This document shows, piece by piece, positions 9,987-23,259 of a stretch of DNA of 64,000 bases. Origin of the DNA: Diogma glabrata (taxonomy: Eukaryota > Arthropoda > Insecta > Diptera > Cylindrotomidae). The number at the start of each line of letters is the position of its first letter. Position 1 is the stretch's first letter. The translations under genes and the position numbers were made by a program. The DNA is taken from NCBI GenBank assembly GCA_963693315.1, contig OY856188.1:268641114-268705113 (forward strand), in the 5' to 3' direction. The notes beneath the pieces are model-generated. The model was not told the DNA's origin. It did no database searches and saw only the letters and a list, made by a program, of their open reading frames with translations.

Positions 9987-12900
9987 TGAAGCAGGAATAT
10001 CTCGCCCACGGTATGCCAGTATACCTTATCCAGCAGCCCTGGAAACTGGCTAGGATTCGATGGCCCAATCACCCGTTAATCCGAAAGGTGAATCCGAAAT
10101 TCAAATGATTAAAGAAACGCATACTAGAAAGATACAAAGCAAAACAAACCGGAATAATAAAATATCGACCCTTAGCTATCGTACCCGGACACGAGTAGGA
10201 AACTGGAATGTCAGAACTCTGATAGAAACATCGCGGTTAGCACAAGTTGAGAAAGTAATGAAAGAATACAACATCGAGATACTAGGACTCAGTGAAGTTA
10301 GATGGAAAAACAGCGGAGAGTTAACAACAAGTGAAGGAAACTATATGATGTTCTCTGGTAAATCCAACACACATGAACAAGGCGTAGCAATATTAACAAC
10401 ACCTAACGCAAAGAAAGCACTTCTCGAATGGAAACCAATCAGTAGCAGAATAATAACAGCAAGATTCCAATCGAAAATTAGAAACACAACGATCATACAG
10501 TGCTATGCACCTACCGAAGAAGCTGATGATGCGACAAAAGATGAATTCTACGAACAGCTCCAAGCAACGCTGGCTAGTGCACACCGAAATGACATCAAAA
10601 TAATACAAGGGGATTTCAATGCCAAAATTGGAACCGACAACACCGGAATGGAATCAGTCATGGGCAAAAATGCACTAGAATCAACACGTAACAATAATGG
10701 AGAAAGGCTCATCGATTGTTGTGTCACAAATCAACTATTCATAGGAGGCAGCAAGTTCCCACACAAGAACATACACAAATACACTTGGACATCACCAAAT
10801 GGAAGAAGCAAGAATCAAATTGATCACGTACTGGTGAATAAGAAGTTTCTATCCTCACTACAAGACGTCAGAGCAAAACGAGGAGCAGACATACACAGCG
10901 ACCATCAACTGGTAGTTGCAACATTCAAAATCAAACCAGCCGCTGTAAAACAAAACAACAAGTCATGTAAGAGGAAATTTAACATCAATAGATTGAGCGA
11001 CAAAAATACAAATAACATCTTCAAAGAGTCGCTCCAGCTCAATCTACCAAACAACGAAACCACCAGCATTGATGAAAAATGGGAACAAGTTAAAGAAGCT
11101 TACGTCAAAACTGCTACAGATGTGCTAGGCTACCAAGACAAATCACAGAAACCATGGATTAGCGATGATACATGGAAGAAAATTGAAGAGCGTCGACAGC
11201 TCAAGTTGCAGTTGTGTCACCAGAACACAACCGAGATCCGCAACAAATATGAAAGTACAGCAAAACAAGTTAAAAAGATGGCAAGGAATGATCGCAGAAG
11301 ATATACAGAAAGGAGAATAGAAGATATACAGAAATATGCGCACTCTACACAAATGCGTGAGAAAGGTCACCAACAAATATACAAACACTCCACCAATAAA
11401 GGATGAATCTGGTCAAACCCTCACAACTCATGAACAACAGCTAAATAGATGGAAAGAATACTTCGAAGACAACTGCCACCAACAAGAAAATAACTTGCAG
11501 TCTCCGGATGACAACTATAACGAAACTATTAGCACCCATCCACCAACGGAACGGGAAGTTAGAGATGCCATACAGAAACTCAAGAACAACAAATCCGCTG
11601 GTACAGATAATATATCAGCAGAATTACTCAAAGCAGATGTAAACACAACAGCAGAAGCTCTAACACCACTATTAGCTGATGTATGGAACGAAGGTAAAAT
11701 ACCAACCAAATGGAAAGAAGGTTTAACCATAACAATCCCAAAGAAAGGTGATCTAAGAGAATGCAAAAATTGGAGAGGTATATCTCTGCTCAACACAATA
11801 ATGAAAATACTAGCAACGATCATTCTCGAAAGAATATCTCCATCAATTAACATGAAACTAAGAAATGAACAAGCCGGCTTTAGACCAGGAAGAAGCTGTA
11901 CCGATCATATCAACACAATCCGTATCATCATTGAGCAATCAAATGAATGGAATTCACCATTGTATCTCCTCTTCGTGGACTTCGAACGCGCCTTCGACTC
12001 AATCAACAGGAGCGCGATATGGAAGACACTTTGTGAAATGGGCATCCCGAAGAAAATAGTTGATCTAATCAAAGAAATGTACCGGGATGCTGCAAACAGA
12101 ATACAATACAAAGGACAGCAAAGTGATGAATACTACAATCACCGAGGAGTGAGACAAGGCTGTGTACTATCCCCGCTACTATTCCTAATAGTACTAGATA
12201 GTATCATGAGAAAGCTCGATGATGCAAGTCCAAATGGAATCCAATGGAATACAACAAGACGGCTCAATGATCTAGACTACGCAGATGACATCTGTCTACT
12301 TACACACACACATACGGACATGCAGCAGAAAATACAGAAGCTATCAACCCTTGCACATGAAGTCGGTCTCAACATTAATATCAGAAAAACAAAGGCTATG
12401 AGATTGAACACCAAAACGATAACACCAATTACCATCAACAATACACAAGTGGACGAAGTTGACAAATTTGTGTACCTTGGTTGTACTGTAGCAAAAACAG
12501 GCGGGACTGAAGAAGATATCAGTCAGCGTATTAACAAAGCCAGAAATACGTTCAATATGCTTCACAAGATCTGGAATGCATCCGTCCTGTCAAGAAAGAC
12601 AAAGCTACGAATGTTCAATGCATGTGTCAAGTCAGTACTGCTGTATGGGTGTGAAACGTGGAAACAAACAAGAAAGATCACAAATAAACTACAGGTGTTT
12701 GTGAACAAATGCCTGAGAAGACTGATCAAATGCTTCTGGCCAAACACCATCAGTAACCAGGAGCTTCTACGGCAGACAGAGCAGCTAGACATTGAGACCG
12801 AGATAAAACAAAGAAAATGGAGATGGATAGGACATACACTGAGAAAATCAGTCGAAGATATAACAAGGATGTCCCTAGAGTGGAATCCACAAGGTAAAAG

Positions 12901-13083
12901 GAGAGTTGGAAGACCACCCATGACATGGAAGAAAACGGTGCTAGCTGAAGCAAAACAAATTGGCAAGACATGGGGTCAACTGAAAGCGATTGCCCCCAAC
13001 AGAGTTAGATGGTCCAGTCTAGTAGACGCCCTATGCTCCTAAATGGAGATAAAGGAAAAAAAAAAAAAAAAAAAAAAAAAAAA
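9987..13083 (+). mobile_element. RTE-like (craniofacial-type) LINE, copy 1, 5'-truncated
   Basis: It is flanked by an exact 11-bp duplication and ends in a pure poly(A) run (about 13056-13084), the hallmark of target-primed reverse transcription. It starts at TGAAGCAGGAATATC, whereas copy 2 at 51.3 kb extends about 135 bp further upstream. The two copies are nearly identical over 3 kb. The 3' UTR is only about 15 bp (TAA, then ATGGAGATAAAGG, then the tail). The long uninterrupted tail and intact duplication indicate a recent insertion. Confidence 0.92.
10060..13042 (+). pseudogene. RTE-like LINE ORF2: endonuclease and reverse transcriptase, one lesion
   Basis: The ATG at 10060 opens an endonuclease-RT polyprotein. 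Endonuclease motifs are GNWNVRTL (about residue 47), LGLSEVRW, QGDFNAKIG (about residue 185) and SDHQLV (about residue 280). The frame ends at 11406 because a segment near 11305-11335 differs from copy 2, where SILKTAETAAANRNMR stands in that position. Coding continues in another frame from 11336 to TAA at 13042. It carries KNWRGISLLNT, LFVDFERAFDSINR (about 11976), GVRQGCVLSP, DYADDICLL (about 12275), and a C-terminal tail with CETW and GRPPMTWKKT, typical of proteins annotated as craniofacial development protein 2-like. There is no RNase H and no separate ORF1. Clade placement (RTE or a close sister) is from motif recall. Confidence 0.85.
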
Positions 13084-13094
13084 ACAAAATTCAT
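13084..13094 (+). repeat. Target-site duplication, right copy
   Basis: Exact repeat of 9976-9986, directly after the poly(A) tail of the RTE-like LINE; the Jockey ORF2 reading frame resumes here. Confidence 0.9.
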
Positions 13095-16015
13095 AGACTC
13101 GACCGTATTGGAAGGAAAAAACGAGGTGTGGCAATTTTAGTTAAAAAAAGCCTGCAACACCACATTATACCTGCATTTAACCTAAACGTCATTGAAGCAA
13201 TCGGAATAAATCTTACCACCACTTCAGGGAATTTGATTATAATTTCTGTATACTTTCCTGGCACTACAAAATCACAAACTCTTAAGTTATTTAAATCAGA
13301 TTTACAAAAACTTACCAATCACCAAAGCTCCTTTATAATTGGTGGAGACTTAAACAGCAAACACACACTCTGGAACTGCCATAAAAACAACGCAGCCGGT
13401 ACTGCACTATATAATGAATTAGCAAATAACAATTACGTTATTCAAATTCCAGCAAACCCAACTCACTTTTCCAGCAGATCTAAATTTGGGTCAACACTCG
13501 ACTTTCTAATAACAAATAACACTAGCATACTTTCAGAGCTTACTACAATCAACGAGCTTAGCTCAGACCATCTGCCTGTGAAATTCAATGTTTTTTCAAA
13601 TGCAAGATCATCAATACATAAAATATCTTACCATGATTATAAAAAAGGGAACTGGAACGACTTTAAAGTATTCCTGAACAATTACATCGATCTCTCTAAT
13701 GAATCAGCTGTTCGCAACATCAATACTAAAAAGGACATCGACACATTAATTGCTGAACTAAACTCCAAAATTATAGAAGCCAGAGATCTCTATATTCCAT
13801 TCATACAACATAAATCACAAAATGATGAACTCCTGATACTTCCGCCTCATATCAAATTTATACAGCGATTACGAAATATCCGGCGACGCCAATGGCAACG
13901 GAAAAGAGACCCAATCCTAAAAGCTATTACAAATGAATTAAATGAGAGAATACGTAAAGAAGTTCAAGAAATACGCAACAATAAATGGGAAACATTTCTA
14001 AAAAACATCGAACAGAATCGGCATACAAATAAAATGTGGGCTGTTTCAAAAATCCTAAGAAATAAGCAAAAACAGTTACCTACTTTGATATCTAGTACTA
14101 GCAACCTAAGTAACGTCACTACACGTCAAAATTTATTGATCACAGATCAGGAAAAATGTGAAGCACTAGCTTCGCAATTCGCCAACATACACAATACAAT
14201 CATTCCCAACAACACCCATTGTACAACAGTAGAAACAGAGGTAAACAATTACATAAACAATAACATCAACACAGATAACAAAATATTTTTGGTTAAACCA
14301 AGCCTCCTAGCCAAACTGATTAAAAATATAAAGAAATCCAAATCACCAGGCGAAGACGAAATCAACAACCATCTTATTAAACATTTACCACGTAAGGCCA
14401 TTGTATTCCTAACATATGTCTTCAATGCCTGTATTCAAAAATCATATTTCCCAGATTGCTGGAAAAGTGCCAAAATAATACCCATTTCAAAAATCGGTAG
14501 AGACAAATCCAAAATTGAATCTTATCGCCCCATAAGCCTTCTTAGCTCTTTAGGGAAAATCCTGGAACGTATATTATTAACAGAAATTAATTTCTTTCTA
14601 GATAAATACCCAATACTACCCAAGCAGCAATTCGGATTTAGATACAATCATTCAACCACTCACCAGCTACACCGAATTTGCCAGCATGCAAAAGAAAAAT
14701 TACGCAATAAATGCTCTACTGGTATGATACTGTTCGATATTGAAAAAGCGTTCGACAAAACATGGCACAATGGGTTAATATACAAAATGATAAAACTTAA
14801 CTTCCCACGGTTCATAATCATGATTATAAAGTCATTCCTAACTAATCGTAAATTTTTTGTTTCTATAAACAACAAGCGATCTATAATTCACCATGTAGCT
14901 GCTGGAGTACCTCAAGGTGCTGTCCTGTCGCCCATCTTATATAATATATTCACATCATCAAACACGCTATACCCAGTTCAGTTGAGTTCGGACTCTTTGC
15001 AGATGATACAACTATATTTAAGTCTTCCTATAATGTCAAAAATATCACAAAGCAGTTGCAACTCACGTTAAACTCATTAGATCAATATTTTCAAAAATGG
15101 AACATTTCCATAAACCACTCTAAGACCCAAGCCATATTTTTCACCCGTCGTAAGGCTGCCAAACATCTGCCTAGCAACCAATCATTACGTTTTAACCAAC
15201 ACTATATAACATGGTCAAATTCGGTGAAATATCTTGGCCTAACTTTGGATCGTAGGCTTACATTCAAAGAACATTTTTCAAAAATATCGGAAAAATGTCA
15301 TAAACTGATCAGAGCCCTATACGGACTTCTGAACTTTAAATCAAAACTTTCATATCATAATAAAAAACTTATTTATCTACTTATTATTCGATCTGCAATG
15401 CTTTATAGCTCCCCCGTCTGGAGCTGCGCTGCTAAAACCCACATTAAAAAATTACAGGTGATCCAAAACCGATGCCTCAAAATCATCTACCGTCTACCAA
15501 GAGATTTTTCCACCAGAAGACTATCTGCATTATCCAATATCCCATTAATAAAAGACTTCATAGTAGGAGCACAACAAAAATTCATTCACTCATGCCAATT
15601 ATCTGATAACATACTAATAAACAATTTACACTAATAAGCATAAGTAGTGGTTGTCTTCTGGTGACTGCTGTATTGACTTGACAGACATCTATTATGTCTG
15701 TCGAGTCGATCTAGCGTTCACCGGAGGATAGCCATTGCTTTCATTTAATTTTAAGGTCAATTCTAGGTTAAGTTAGGTTATACGATAGTTTTATTTAATC
15801 TTAAGAAACACAATGAAGTTTTTATATATCTTTTCTTCCAAAAATATTTCAACACATTTTTATTCTCACTTACAGCTTATTTATAAAAAATAAGAACTAT
15901 TAAAATATTAAATTAAAAATCAATTTCAAAGATGAAAAGTATCATACTGGTCACTGAATAAAATTTAATACTTGTATCCAAAATTATAACTGAAATAAAG
16001 CAAATCTAAATCTAA

Positions 16016-17479
16016 AAATCTTTGAAATCTAATTATTATTATGTAATTTAATCTGAAGTTGAAAACCTTTTGAGATAAACCATTCCATCCGATTCAAGGA
16101 GTAAATATAAAATTATGTATAAGTACGTAATTTATTTTATAAATATTTACGGCTGATCGATTACAGCTCAATAATTAATTATTAATGATTTTTTCTTGAA
16201 CCTTACATAACCTTTTCGAAATCAATCAAATAATCATTATTTTTGGCAATTTATGTCCTCATCATATTAAAGATTATATTCCATTCTTATGATAGAATAA
16301 ATTTAATTGAATTGAATAATATATTCTAGGAAACAAAACAATATTCAGAAATAAATTGATTCTTTGAATAATACAAATCCAAAAAGGATCAAAATATATT
16401 TAAAAATAAAAAATTTTCTTCAAAAGAAGATATATGTTGTTGTAAAAAATGCAGATTATTGTTTTTTATACATGAAATATGTAGGTCGGTTTGTTTTTGT
16501 AGTCTACAACCTACTTGTTATTGTTAAATTTGTGCTAAATAATTTTATCCCTAATGAACGTCATGCAATTTCTCCTAACACAAATTTACCTTCATCTAAT
16601 TTTTTTTAAGAAAACGTTAAAGTAGTTTTCCGTCCCATCCCAATCTCAATTATTATCTAAAACATAAGACAAACGATGTTAAATATTTCAAGAAAAACTT
16701 TAAAAGATTTACATTTGATAATTTTTGTTTTTTTTGTGAAAAACAAAAATCTTTAAAACATTTACTTTTTCTTTATTCGTTTTTTATTTTCTAAACTAAA
16801 TCTTTTAAACATTTTGTTTTTTATTTTTCCGTCGCTTGTTTTGTTTTATTTATATTATTTTTTTTTTTTTTTGTTGCTTTAACTTATATTTAACTTTTCC
16901 GGCAATACTTTAAATAAAATGAATGACCAAAGTTATTTTATAAGAAAAAAAATTGTTTCATTGTTCTTCGTTGCTATATCCATTGTATTATTGTTTTTTT
17001 TGTTTAAGTAAATACGAGAACAGAACGTAATCTTAATTTTTGTGAGAAGAAAATTAATGATGACAAAAAAATGTAACATTAATTATTGTATTTCGTTTGT
17101 CTTGCGTTAACGGAAAATCCCCCTTTTTTATTTAAGTTTTTAGAGCAAATATAAAAAAAACATAAATTTATGAATTAAGATAAATCTTAGATAATTTTAT
17201 TTAAGTGCTTTAACCCTCTGCTGGTAACTAAATTAGGGTACACTTTCCCCCCAGCTAATAATATAAAAGTGCCTTTGTGATATATAATCAGGCCAAACGT
17301 TATTGAATTCTTCCGTTAATTTGTTACTTCCGTCTTAATGGTAACATCCCAACATATTTCAGTTTTTCTCGCTCCAAATTTGCAACAAACCTTGTACTTA
17401 CGTCCCAACAACAAATTCTTGACGCAGTGGTGCATCAGTTTCTAAGCTACAAAAGATTTGGGCTGGGCCCACAATCTTA
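16016..17479. other. AT-rich intergenic stretch, no gene seen
   Basis: It contains T-runs (for example about 16859-16873) and short chance frames. The sequence near 17215-17480 is less AT-rich and may be the decayed protease region of the gypsy relic that follows, but no motif is clear. Confidence 0.5.
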
Positions 17480-19560
17480 CTCACTCATTTTATCGACACT
17501 GAATATGCAAAGGCAGTGAAGCAGTTATTATGCGTGTCTTCTGCTGTTAAGGCAGAAATGTACCAGAAATTTGACTGAATGATAGCTCACAAAGTGGTCG
17601 AGGATAGCAGTAGCTCCTGGAGCTCCCCCATGGTATTAGTCCGCAAAGCGAAAAAGCTCGACTCTGTTTAGATGCACGAAATTTATATGTAGTCACGAGA
17701 AAAGACGCGTATCCGCTCTCTTAGCCGCTTAGAAGAGACTGGATACATTTCTAGTATTGATTTAAAAGAAGTTTAAGTCTCGCGAGAGAACCGTTTTCAC
17801 TGAACTGGATCGGAAACAATATCAAATTGTTGTTATGCCGTTTGGGTTATGCAACGCGCCTGAAACATTCTACCGGTTGATGCACAAGATAATTTATTAC
17901 CAATGGGTTGACCAAATATTTTTTTACTCGACAATTTGCTAGTAAATTCCTTTAAATTGACAGTTACCAGACTCACAATCAACATAGAAATCCAAATTCT
18001 TGCTGAATTAAATTGAAAACCTTGGCTTTGTGGATGGTTGGTTGGTTATGCGCGTCAATCCAAGCAAAGTAAAGATGATTCTAAAATTACCTATACCTAA
18101 AACCGTACCCCAATTATGACGCTTTTAAGGATCACAAATTGGTATCGGCGATACATTGCTAACTTTTCAACCTCGTCGGCTTGTTTAACAGAGTTGTTGA
18201 AGAAAAAGAAGAAAATCCTTTGGAGTCCAGAAGTATAGTGCAGTTTTAATTCTTTAAAAACTGTTTTAGTTATGGCTCAAATTCTCTTGCTCGTCCTTTC
18301 TACATCCAATGCGACGCTAGTACCACGGAAATAGGAAGGGTTCTGTTGAAAAAATCAAATGTTTGGATCAAGCATCCATTAGTTTTGATGACTCAAAAGA
18401 TAAGCTCAAAAAAACTATTGTGTTATGGAGTTGGAATGCTTCATTGCGGGCTTTGCTGAAAAAATCCGTGTATATGCCAAAGGACACCCCTTCAGGATCA
18501 TCACCGATCATTTCAGTCTAAAATGACTAATGTCGTTGGCAGATTTATTAGGTAAACTTTTAAGACGGAGTCTCAAGCTTCAGGCGTACGATTTTGATAT
18601 CATATACCGCAAAGGAATCCAGAACATCGTGGCCTACACTGTCTTTTGGCTTAATTCCGACGATATTTATAGATTCAAGAAACACCATCAGGATGTCATG
18701 ATGCACCTGGATCTTTTTGCCAAAAATTTTTATGTTCAGGAAGTAGATGGTCATATCTACATACCAACTAATGTTGGGTTGAAACACTTGGACAAAAATG
18801 AGCACTCGCAACTCTTGTTTCCCATTCCAATGTGAAACTCCCTCATCTGTCAAACCCATAACCTCCCTCGTTCGGTTAACCTAGGTTACAGCCAATCAAA
18901 TTGTCAGCCATTTTGAATGCATAAATGCGCTGATAAAATATAATCCCGTCACACATGGGACATAAATCCAAAAAATTTTTGGCTATTGCAGAAAATATGT
19001 ACTGTCTTCCTGTGAGTGGGGCAAAACGCACATTGTCATCGCTTTGGATCACTTCAGGCGGTTTGCTGCTTACAAATCCCCTTTGAAAAACAACAGCTGC
19101 CAATCTAGTTAGTTTTTTAGAGAACGAAGTTTTCAACCTGTTCAGAGCACCAAGACACTTGTCTCTGACAAGGGTAAGCAATTCGCATCCCACCTATTGG
19201 CTAACGCATGTAAAATCTGTGGAGTGACGTTTATATTTAAATCTCAGTATTCACTTAGTCCAATACCTCAGAACGTCTAAGCCTATTGGAACATATCGGC
19301 CATTCGCTCATATATACAAACTGAACACAAAATTTGCGATCTCCTCTTTAATGAGATAACCTCAGATTTGTGAAACGTCTACCATCGGTCTAGTGGCTTT
19401 ACGTCTTATTTCGTAGTTTTTGCACAACACTCATCCATCTGTACATGTGTTGACCACCCGTTCTTCACCACTTACCCATCGCTTGTCGGAGCATTACCTA
19501 TCGATACAATTTGTGGAGCAAAGTTCGAAGTCTTCACCCTCTAAAAATTGTATACGTTTG
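17480..19560 (+). pseudogene. Decayed Ty3/gypsy pol: reverse transcriptase, RNase H, integrase
   Basis: Recognisable pieces lie in order through many stops. The RT N-terminus is at 17480-17690 (SSSSWSSPMVLVRKAKK, then the CLDARNLY region) and DAYPLS near 17705-17720. RT palm pieces include SSIDLKE and MPFGLCNAPETF (about 17838-17873), but the YxDD box reads VDQIFFYSTIC-like and is destroyed. RNase H remains are ELECFIAGFAEKIRVYAKGH and RIITDHFSL (about 18425-18520), then SLKLQAYDFDIIYRKG at 18569-18616. Integrase remains are IVIALDHFRRFAAYKSPLK (about 19035-19090), then in another frame FLENEVFNLF and SDKGKQFASHL (about 19160-19195). No LTR was identified on either side. It is dead. Confidence 0.8.
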
Positions 19561-22500
19561 AAACTTTGTCCTGAGTTACGCTACTGGTCATTTTAATACC
19601 AAACTGTTGGAACCATGGCATTTGAGGTGAAAGACATGCAAGAGAAAAGCAAAGCTGTTTATTACTTCATGAACATTTGCTCTTGAGTGTTGTCATCTTG
19701 TCCTTCGCGTTACAAGTTTAACATCTCAGATCACCTCTGGGTCGACCGGAAATCTGATATTTATTTCACCCTGATTAACACCGTTATAGTGACTCTAGTA
19801 GAAATGTAATTGAGAAAAATAATTGAGATCATGGTTGTTAGGAACTTCAAGGTAAGTGAGAATGCCCATCCATAGTCTTTTTTTCTTACTTATAACTGAC
19901 AGCTCACCAGCAAGGACTACAGGGCTGCCGAACAAATTCATGGCAAAATTATTGACTGAGCCAAGTCAAAAATATAATGATAATTTTCCTTGGGGTAATT
20001 ATCACGAAATTCGTTTTTAAAAGAATTGTGAATTAAAAGAATTAATTTTTATAAAAGATAAATGTTTTAATTATTTAGTTAATTTGGCAAGACATTTTTT
20101 AAACGAGTTTCCCTCGACTTGTGATAAATTCTTATAATTGTTTGGGAAAATATTCAAGAAAATGACATTGGTGAATCATTCATTCATTTTATACCAGATC
20201 TTGAATTTACCCGAAAAAAATAATTTTGAATTATCACAACCCATAGCAAATTATTTTGGATAAGATTGTATGCGAGTGGATAATTCAAACGAATAAGATT
20301 TTGATAAAAATTAAGTGTATGATAACTCAAAAATGCTAGTCACCTAATTCACTTGAAAATGATAAATCTAGACTCTTTTCAAATCTGAGCAAATTTGGTC
20401 TTATTAACCTTATTTTCCAGCAATCGTTTGCCTATGGTAGGAACTACATTATTGTTCGCTGTGCAACTGTAGATCGATCATAAACAAACAAAAATTACAA
20501 ATAAACAGAAATCTCAAGAATGATATAATTTAAATGAAAAAAAATCTGATATTGAAAAAATTTAAATATTTGACTTACATGTAAAAAAAAATTAATTTTC
20601 CATAATTTTACAAGCAAATAAATATAAAAATCAGTAAACCGACATGAAACTAGGCAAACAAAATCTATTAAAAAATATAATAATCTGTTTAGTTCAAAAA
20701 TTAATTATTCACAGTATCCGTTTATTTTTTGTGTTTGTTTTCATAACCTTCAGTAAAGTTTGTTTTCATAACCATCAACTGTAAAATAACATCATGCTTT
20801 ACATTATTCAACAGCGATAGTAAACTGACAACATTTATTTTCAATTTTTTACGAAAGTCGTCGTATCATCGTAAGTCGTAAAATCATATTACATTTTGAA
20901 CGGAATCTCCGTTTTAGTTTTTTTAGTTAGTTATTTTTCGAACGATCATGATGGCTGCGTTTATTTATTGAACAAAACTGATCAATAAATTAAAGTCATG
21001 AATTGATAATTGGTGGATTCCGAAGGCAAACCAAGACTTTTCGTCAAATAGAAATTGTGAAATTTTATACTAACGGAAGAATTTTGAACTAATTATTTAA
21101 ATTGGAAAATTGTATTTTTTGTGAAAATATTAGAAAACTTAATTTGTATTTTGTAGCTAAAATTTATGGAGTTTTACATTAAATTGTTATTATAATTTCA
21201 GTAGAAAAATACTTAACCATTTGTATTGTCATATTTATATCGAATTGTGTAAGATTGACGTTTTGTTGGTCCATCCAGCCACAAGATGTAAAATTGGGGG
21301 CTCAACTGAGATCTAGGATTGAACAAAGAGTGAGGCAATTATTGAAGTTAGCTCAAATCGAACCAGAAACTTGAAAACATGATATGGAAAATTTCGCCTT
21401 GTATTTGGGAATCAGTATATCTTAACAAAACGGTAACCCTTTGCATGGGCCAAGTAGCTCGATAAAATCATAGAAGAACAAAACAATGGAAAGAACGGGA
21501 AACTCAGTAGTCTTGTTCGAAAAAAGGTTACAAAGTTTAGATACATTCCAACGAGATTAGATACATTCGAACTGTCCTTACTCGCACTAAGTACTACTCC
21601 ATGGCACTCGCAGAATATTACGATTACAAAAAAGAAAATTGGCTGCAACGCACCAAAAGGGGAAAAGTATCAGTTAGAATCTCTGATATTTCTTTCATCC
21701 CGGAAGGATTATGTTATACAGTTTGAGATTACGCGCACAGTTTTCAGTGCAGTTAGATTCTATTCTATGAGTAACTTGCAGTCAAATTTCAATTTTAATT
21801 AGACCAGAAAGAGTGTAAAAAGCTCGCTGCAATTAAATTTAGAATTATAAAATTCCATTCAAAAGCTAAACTTATTTTATTGGCGCCTTTACGCTTATAA
21901 CTTTTAAACAACAAAAACTTAAAGTCACAAAACTTCAAACATTATTAATAATAAATTTAAAATAACTTATATTTTAGTAACAACAAACATAAACTAATTT
22001 TACATTTCACATTACAATTCACTTTATAATTTCGAAATTAGTTTTTAAGAAAAACTAACATAATGGTAAATAAAAAAATAAAATAAAAGCCCAATAAAAA
22101 ATAAAACAAGTGGAAAAGCTCAAGAGAACAAAAAACGTTATGTTACTAAACAAATTTTTCTTTCTTATTTCTTTTTTTTTTTTTATGTCGATGGGAAAAA
22201 TGCCAATTTAATTTTTAAGTTAACCGGAGAAAAAAAAGGAAATTCGTACAAAAACTTTATAAATAATAATTTTTGTTTCCATTTTATGTTTTTCATGTTC
22301 ATAACACTTTTTTTAGGGAAATATAAAAGTGAAAATTAAGTTGTTGTGGTTTGTTGTGGTAATTGTTTAATCTCTAGATGTATAGCTGGAGCTGAAAACA
22401 ATATTTTACATGATATATAATTTTCAGTATCTTGCATATGGTCTTACACTTTTCGTTTCATGTATGAGGATCTAAATTATGCGTTTCTTCAAGTTATAAA

Positions 22501-22739
22501 AATTTATGCCAAAAAAGTTGACGTGGTGTGACGTGACACACCACTAAAACACGAATACCATATGTTATTAGCGCAAACTACAACTTTTTGTCGATATTAA
22601 ATTTTTTCAAATTTTTCAAGAATGTATTCTGATGTTTGTTCAAATGCTCAGGTAAAGAAGAAAATTCCAACAATCTAACTTTTACTCTGACATGCTTTCT
22701 AAAATATCGAAATAGAATCGAAAATATTTCTATTTCCTT
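19561..22739. other. AT-rich stretch with one possible LTR-element leader
   Basis: Mostly non-coding. Near 21268-21310 the words TTGGTCCATCCAGCC and AATTGGGGGCTCAAC resemble the primer-binding and leader region of gypsy-type elements, and the following 300 bp could be decayed gag. No motif is strong enough to annotate it as a gene. Confidence 0.4.
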
Positions 22740-23259
22740 ATAGACCGAGAGCCCGCGATGGCCAGACCTTCGTTATTTTATAAAATCTGTAAGTTTTTCT
22801 GCGCATACCCCCTACTCAGGTAGGATAGGAACAATTAGCGACATATGAAGTTTGAATCATGGTAGCTTTGGCAGGGATCAGGTAACATAGGGGCCTTCAA
22901 AGTTGCGTGAAAGTATAAAAGGTAATTTTTTTATATATTCTTCGGGATAGTATTAGAAGTCACGTCACCCATTGCCAAACACTTACTATCGCGGTAACCC
23001 CCTGCCAGACACCCTTAAACTTTAACAAATTGATAATGTTGTGACTTCTAATACTACCCCGAAGAAGATATAAAAAAATTACCTTTTATACTTTCACGAA
23101 ACTTTGAAGGCACCTTTGCTACCTGCTCCCTGCCAAAGCCACCATGATCCAAAGTTTATATGTCGCTAATCGTTCCTACCTCAGTAGGGGGTATGTGCAG
23201 AGAAACTTTCAGCTTTTATAAAATAACGAAGGTCTGGCCGTCGCGGGCTCTTAGTCTAT
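22740..23259. mobile_element. Foldback element with inverted arms of about 220 bp
   Basis: The left arm (about 22740-22968) begins TAGACCGAGAGCCCGCGATG. The right arm (about 23039-23259) ends CGTCGCGGGCTCTTAGTCTA. Between them the arms pair base for base over long stretches, such as CCAGACCTTCGTTATTTTAT against its complement, with scattered substitutions. The spacer is about 70 bp and contains CTATCGCGGTAACCCCC. It has no coding capacity. It is GC-richer than its surroundings. Flanking target duplications are not obvious. Confidence 0.85.

Larger units (their letters stand above)
9828..15634 (+). pseudogene. Jockey-type ORF2 (endonuclease and reverse transcriptase), split by an insertion
   Basis: The ATG at 9828 overlaps the ORF1 stop by one base. 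The first 53 codons contain the apurinic endonuclease start (WNAQSIRNK, SETHLSP) and run into the insertion at 9987. Coding resumes at about 13085 with KKRGVAILVKKS, continuing the same domain (GGDLNSKH, SSDHLPVKF, about 13347-13582). Reverse transcriptase follows: SYRPISLLSSLGKILERIL, FDIEKAFDKTWH (about 14732-14767), GVPQGAVLSP (about 14906), FADDT (about 14998) and the C-terminal YSSPVWSCAA region, ending at 15634. One frameshift lies near 14955, so the FADD box is in another frame from the upstream part. It would have copied the element by target-primed reverse transcription in the nucleus. Confidence 0.85.
8400..16015 (+). mobile_element. Jockey-type non-LTR retrotransposon, interrupted by an RTE-like LINE
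   Basis: The order is a short 5' leader, ORF1 (Gag-like, zinc knuckles), ORF2 (endonuclease and reverse transcriptase), a 3' UTR and an A-rich tail near 15990-16015. Removing the insertion at 9987-13094 leaves about 4.5 kb, a normal length for a Jockey-clade LINE. The 5' end is not sharply defined. Lesions are few: one frameshift in ORF1, one in ORF2, and the insertion. No RNase H domain is seen, which fits Jockey rather than the I or R1 groups. Confidence 0.8.

Noticed and set aside
11515..12971. Minus-strand open frames opposite the RTE-like reverse transcriptase
   Set aside because: They are antisense shadows of the LINE ORF and recur at the same place in copy 2.
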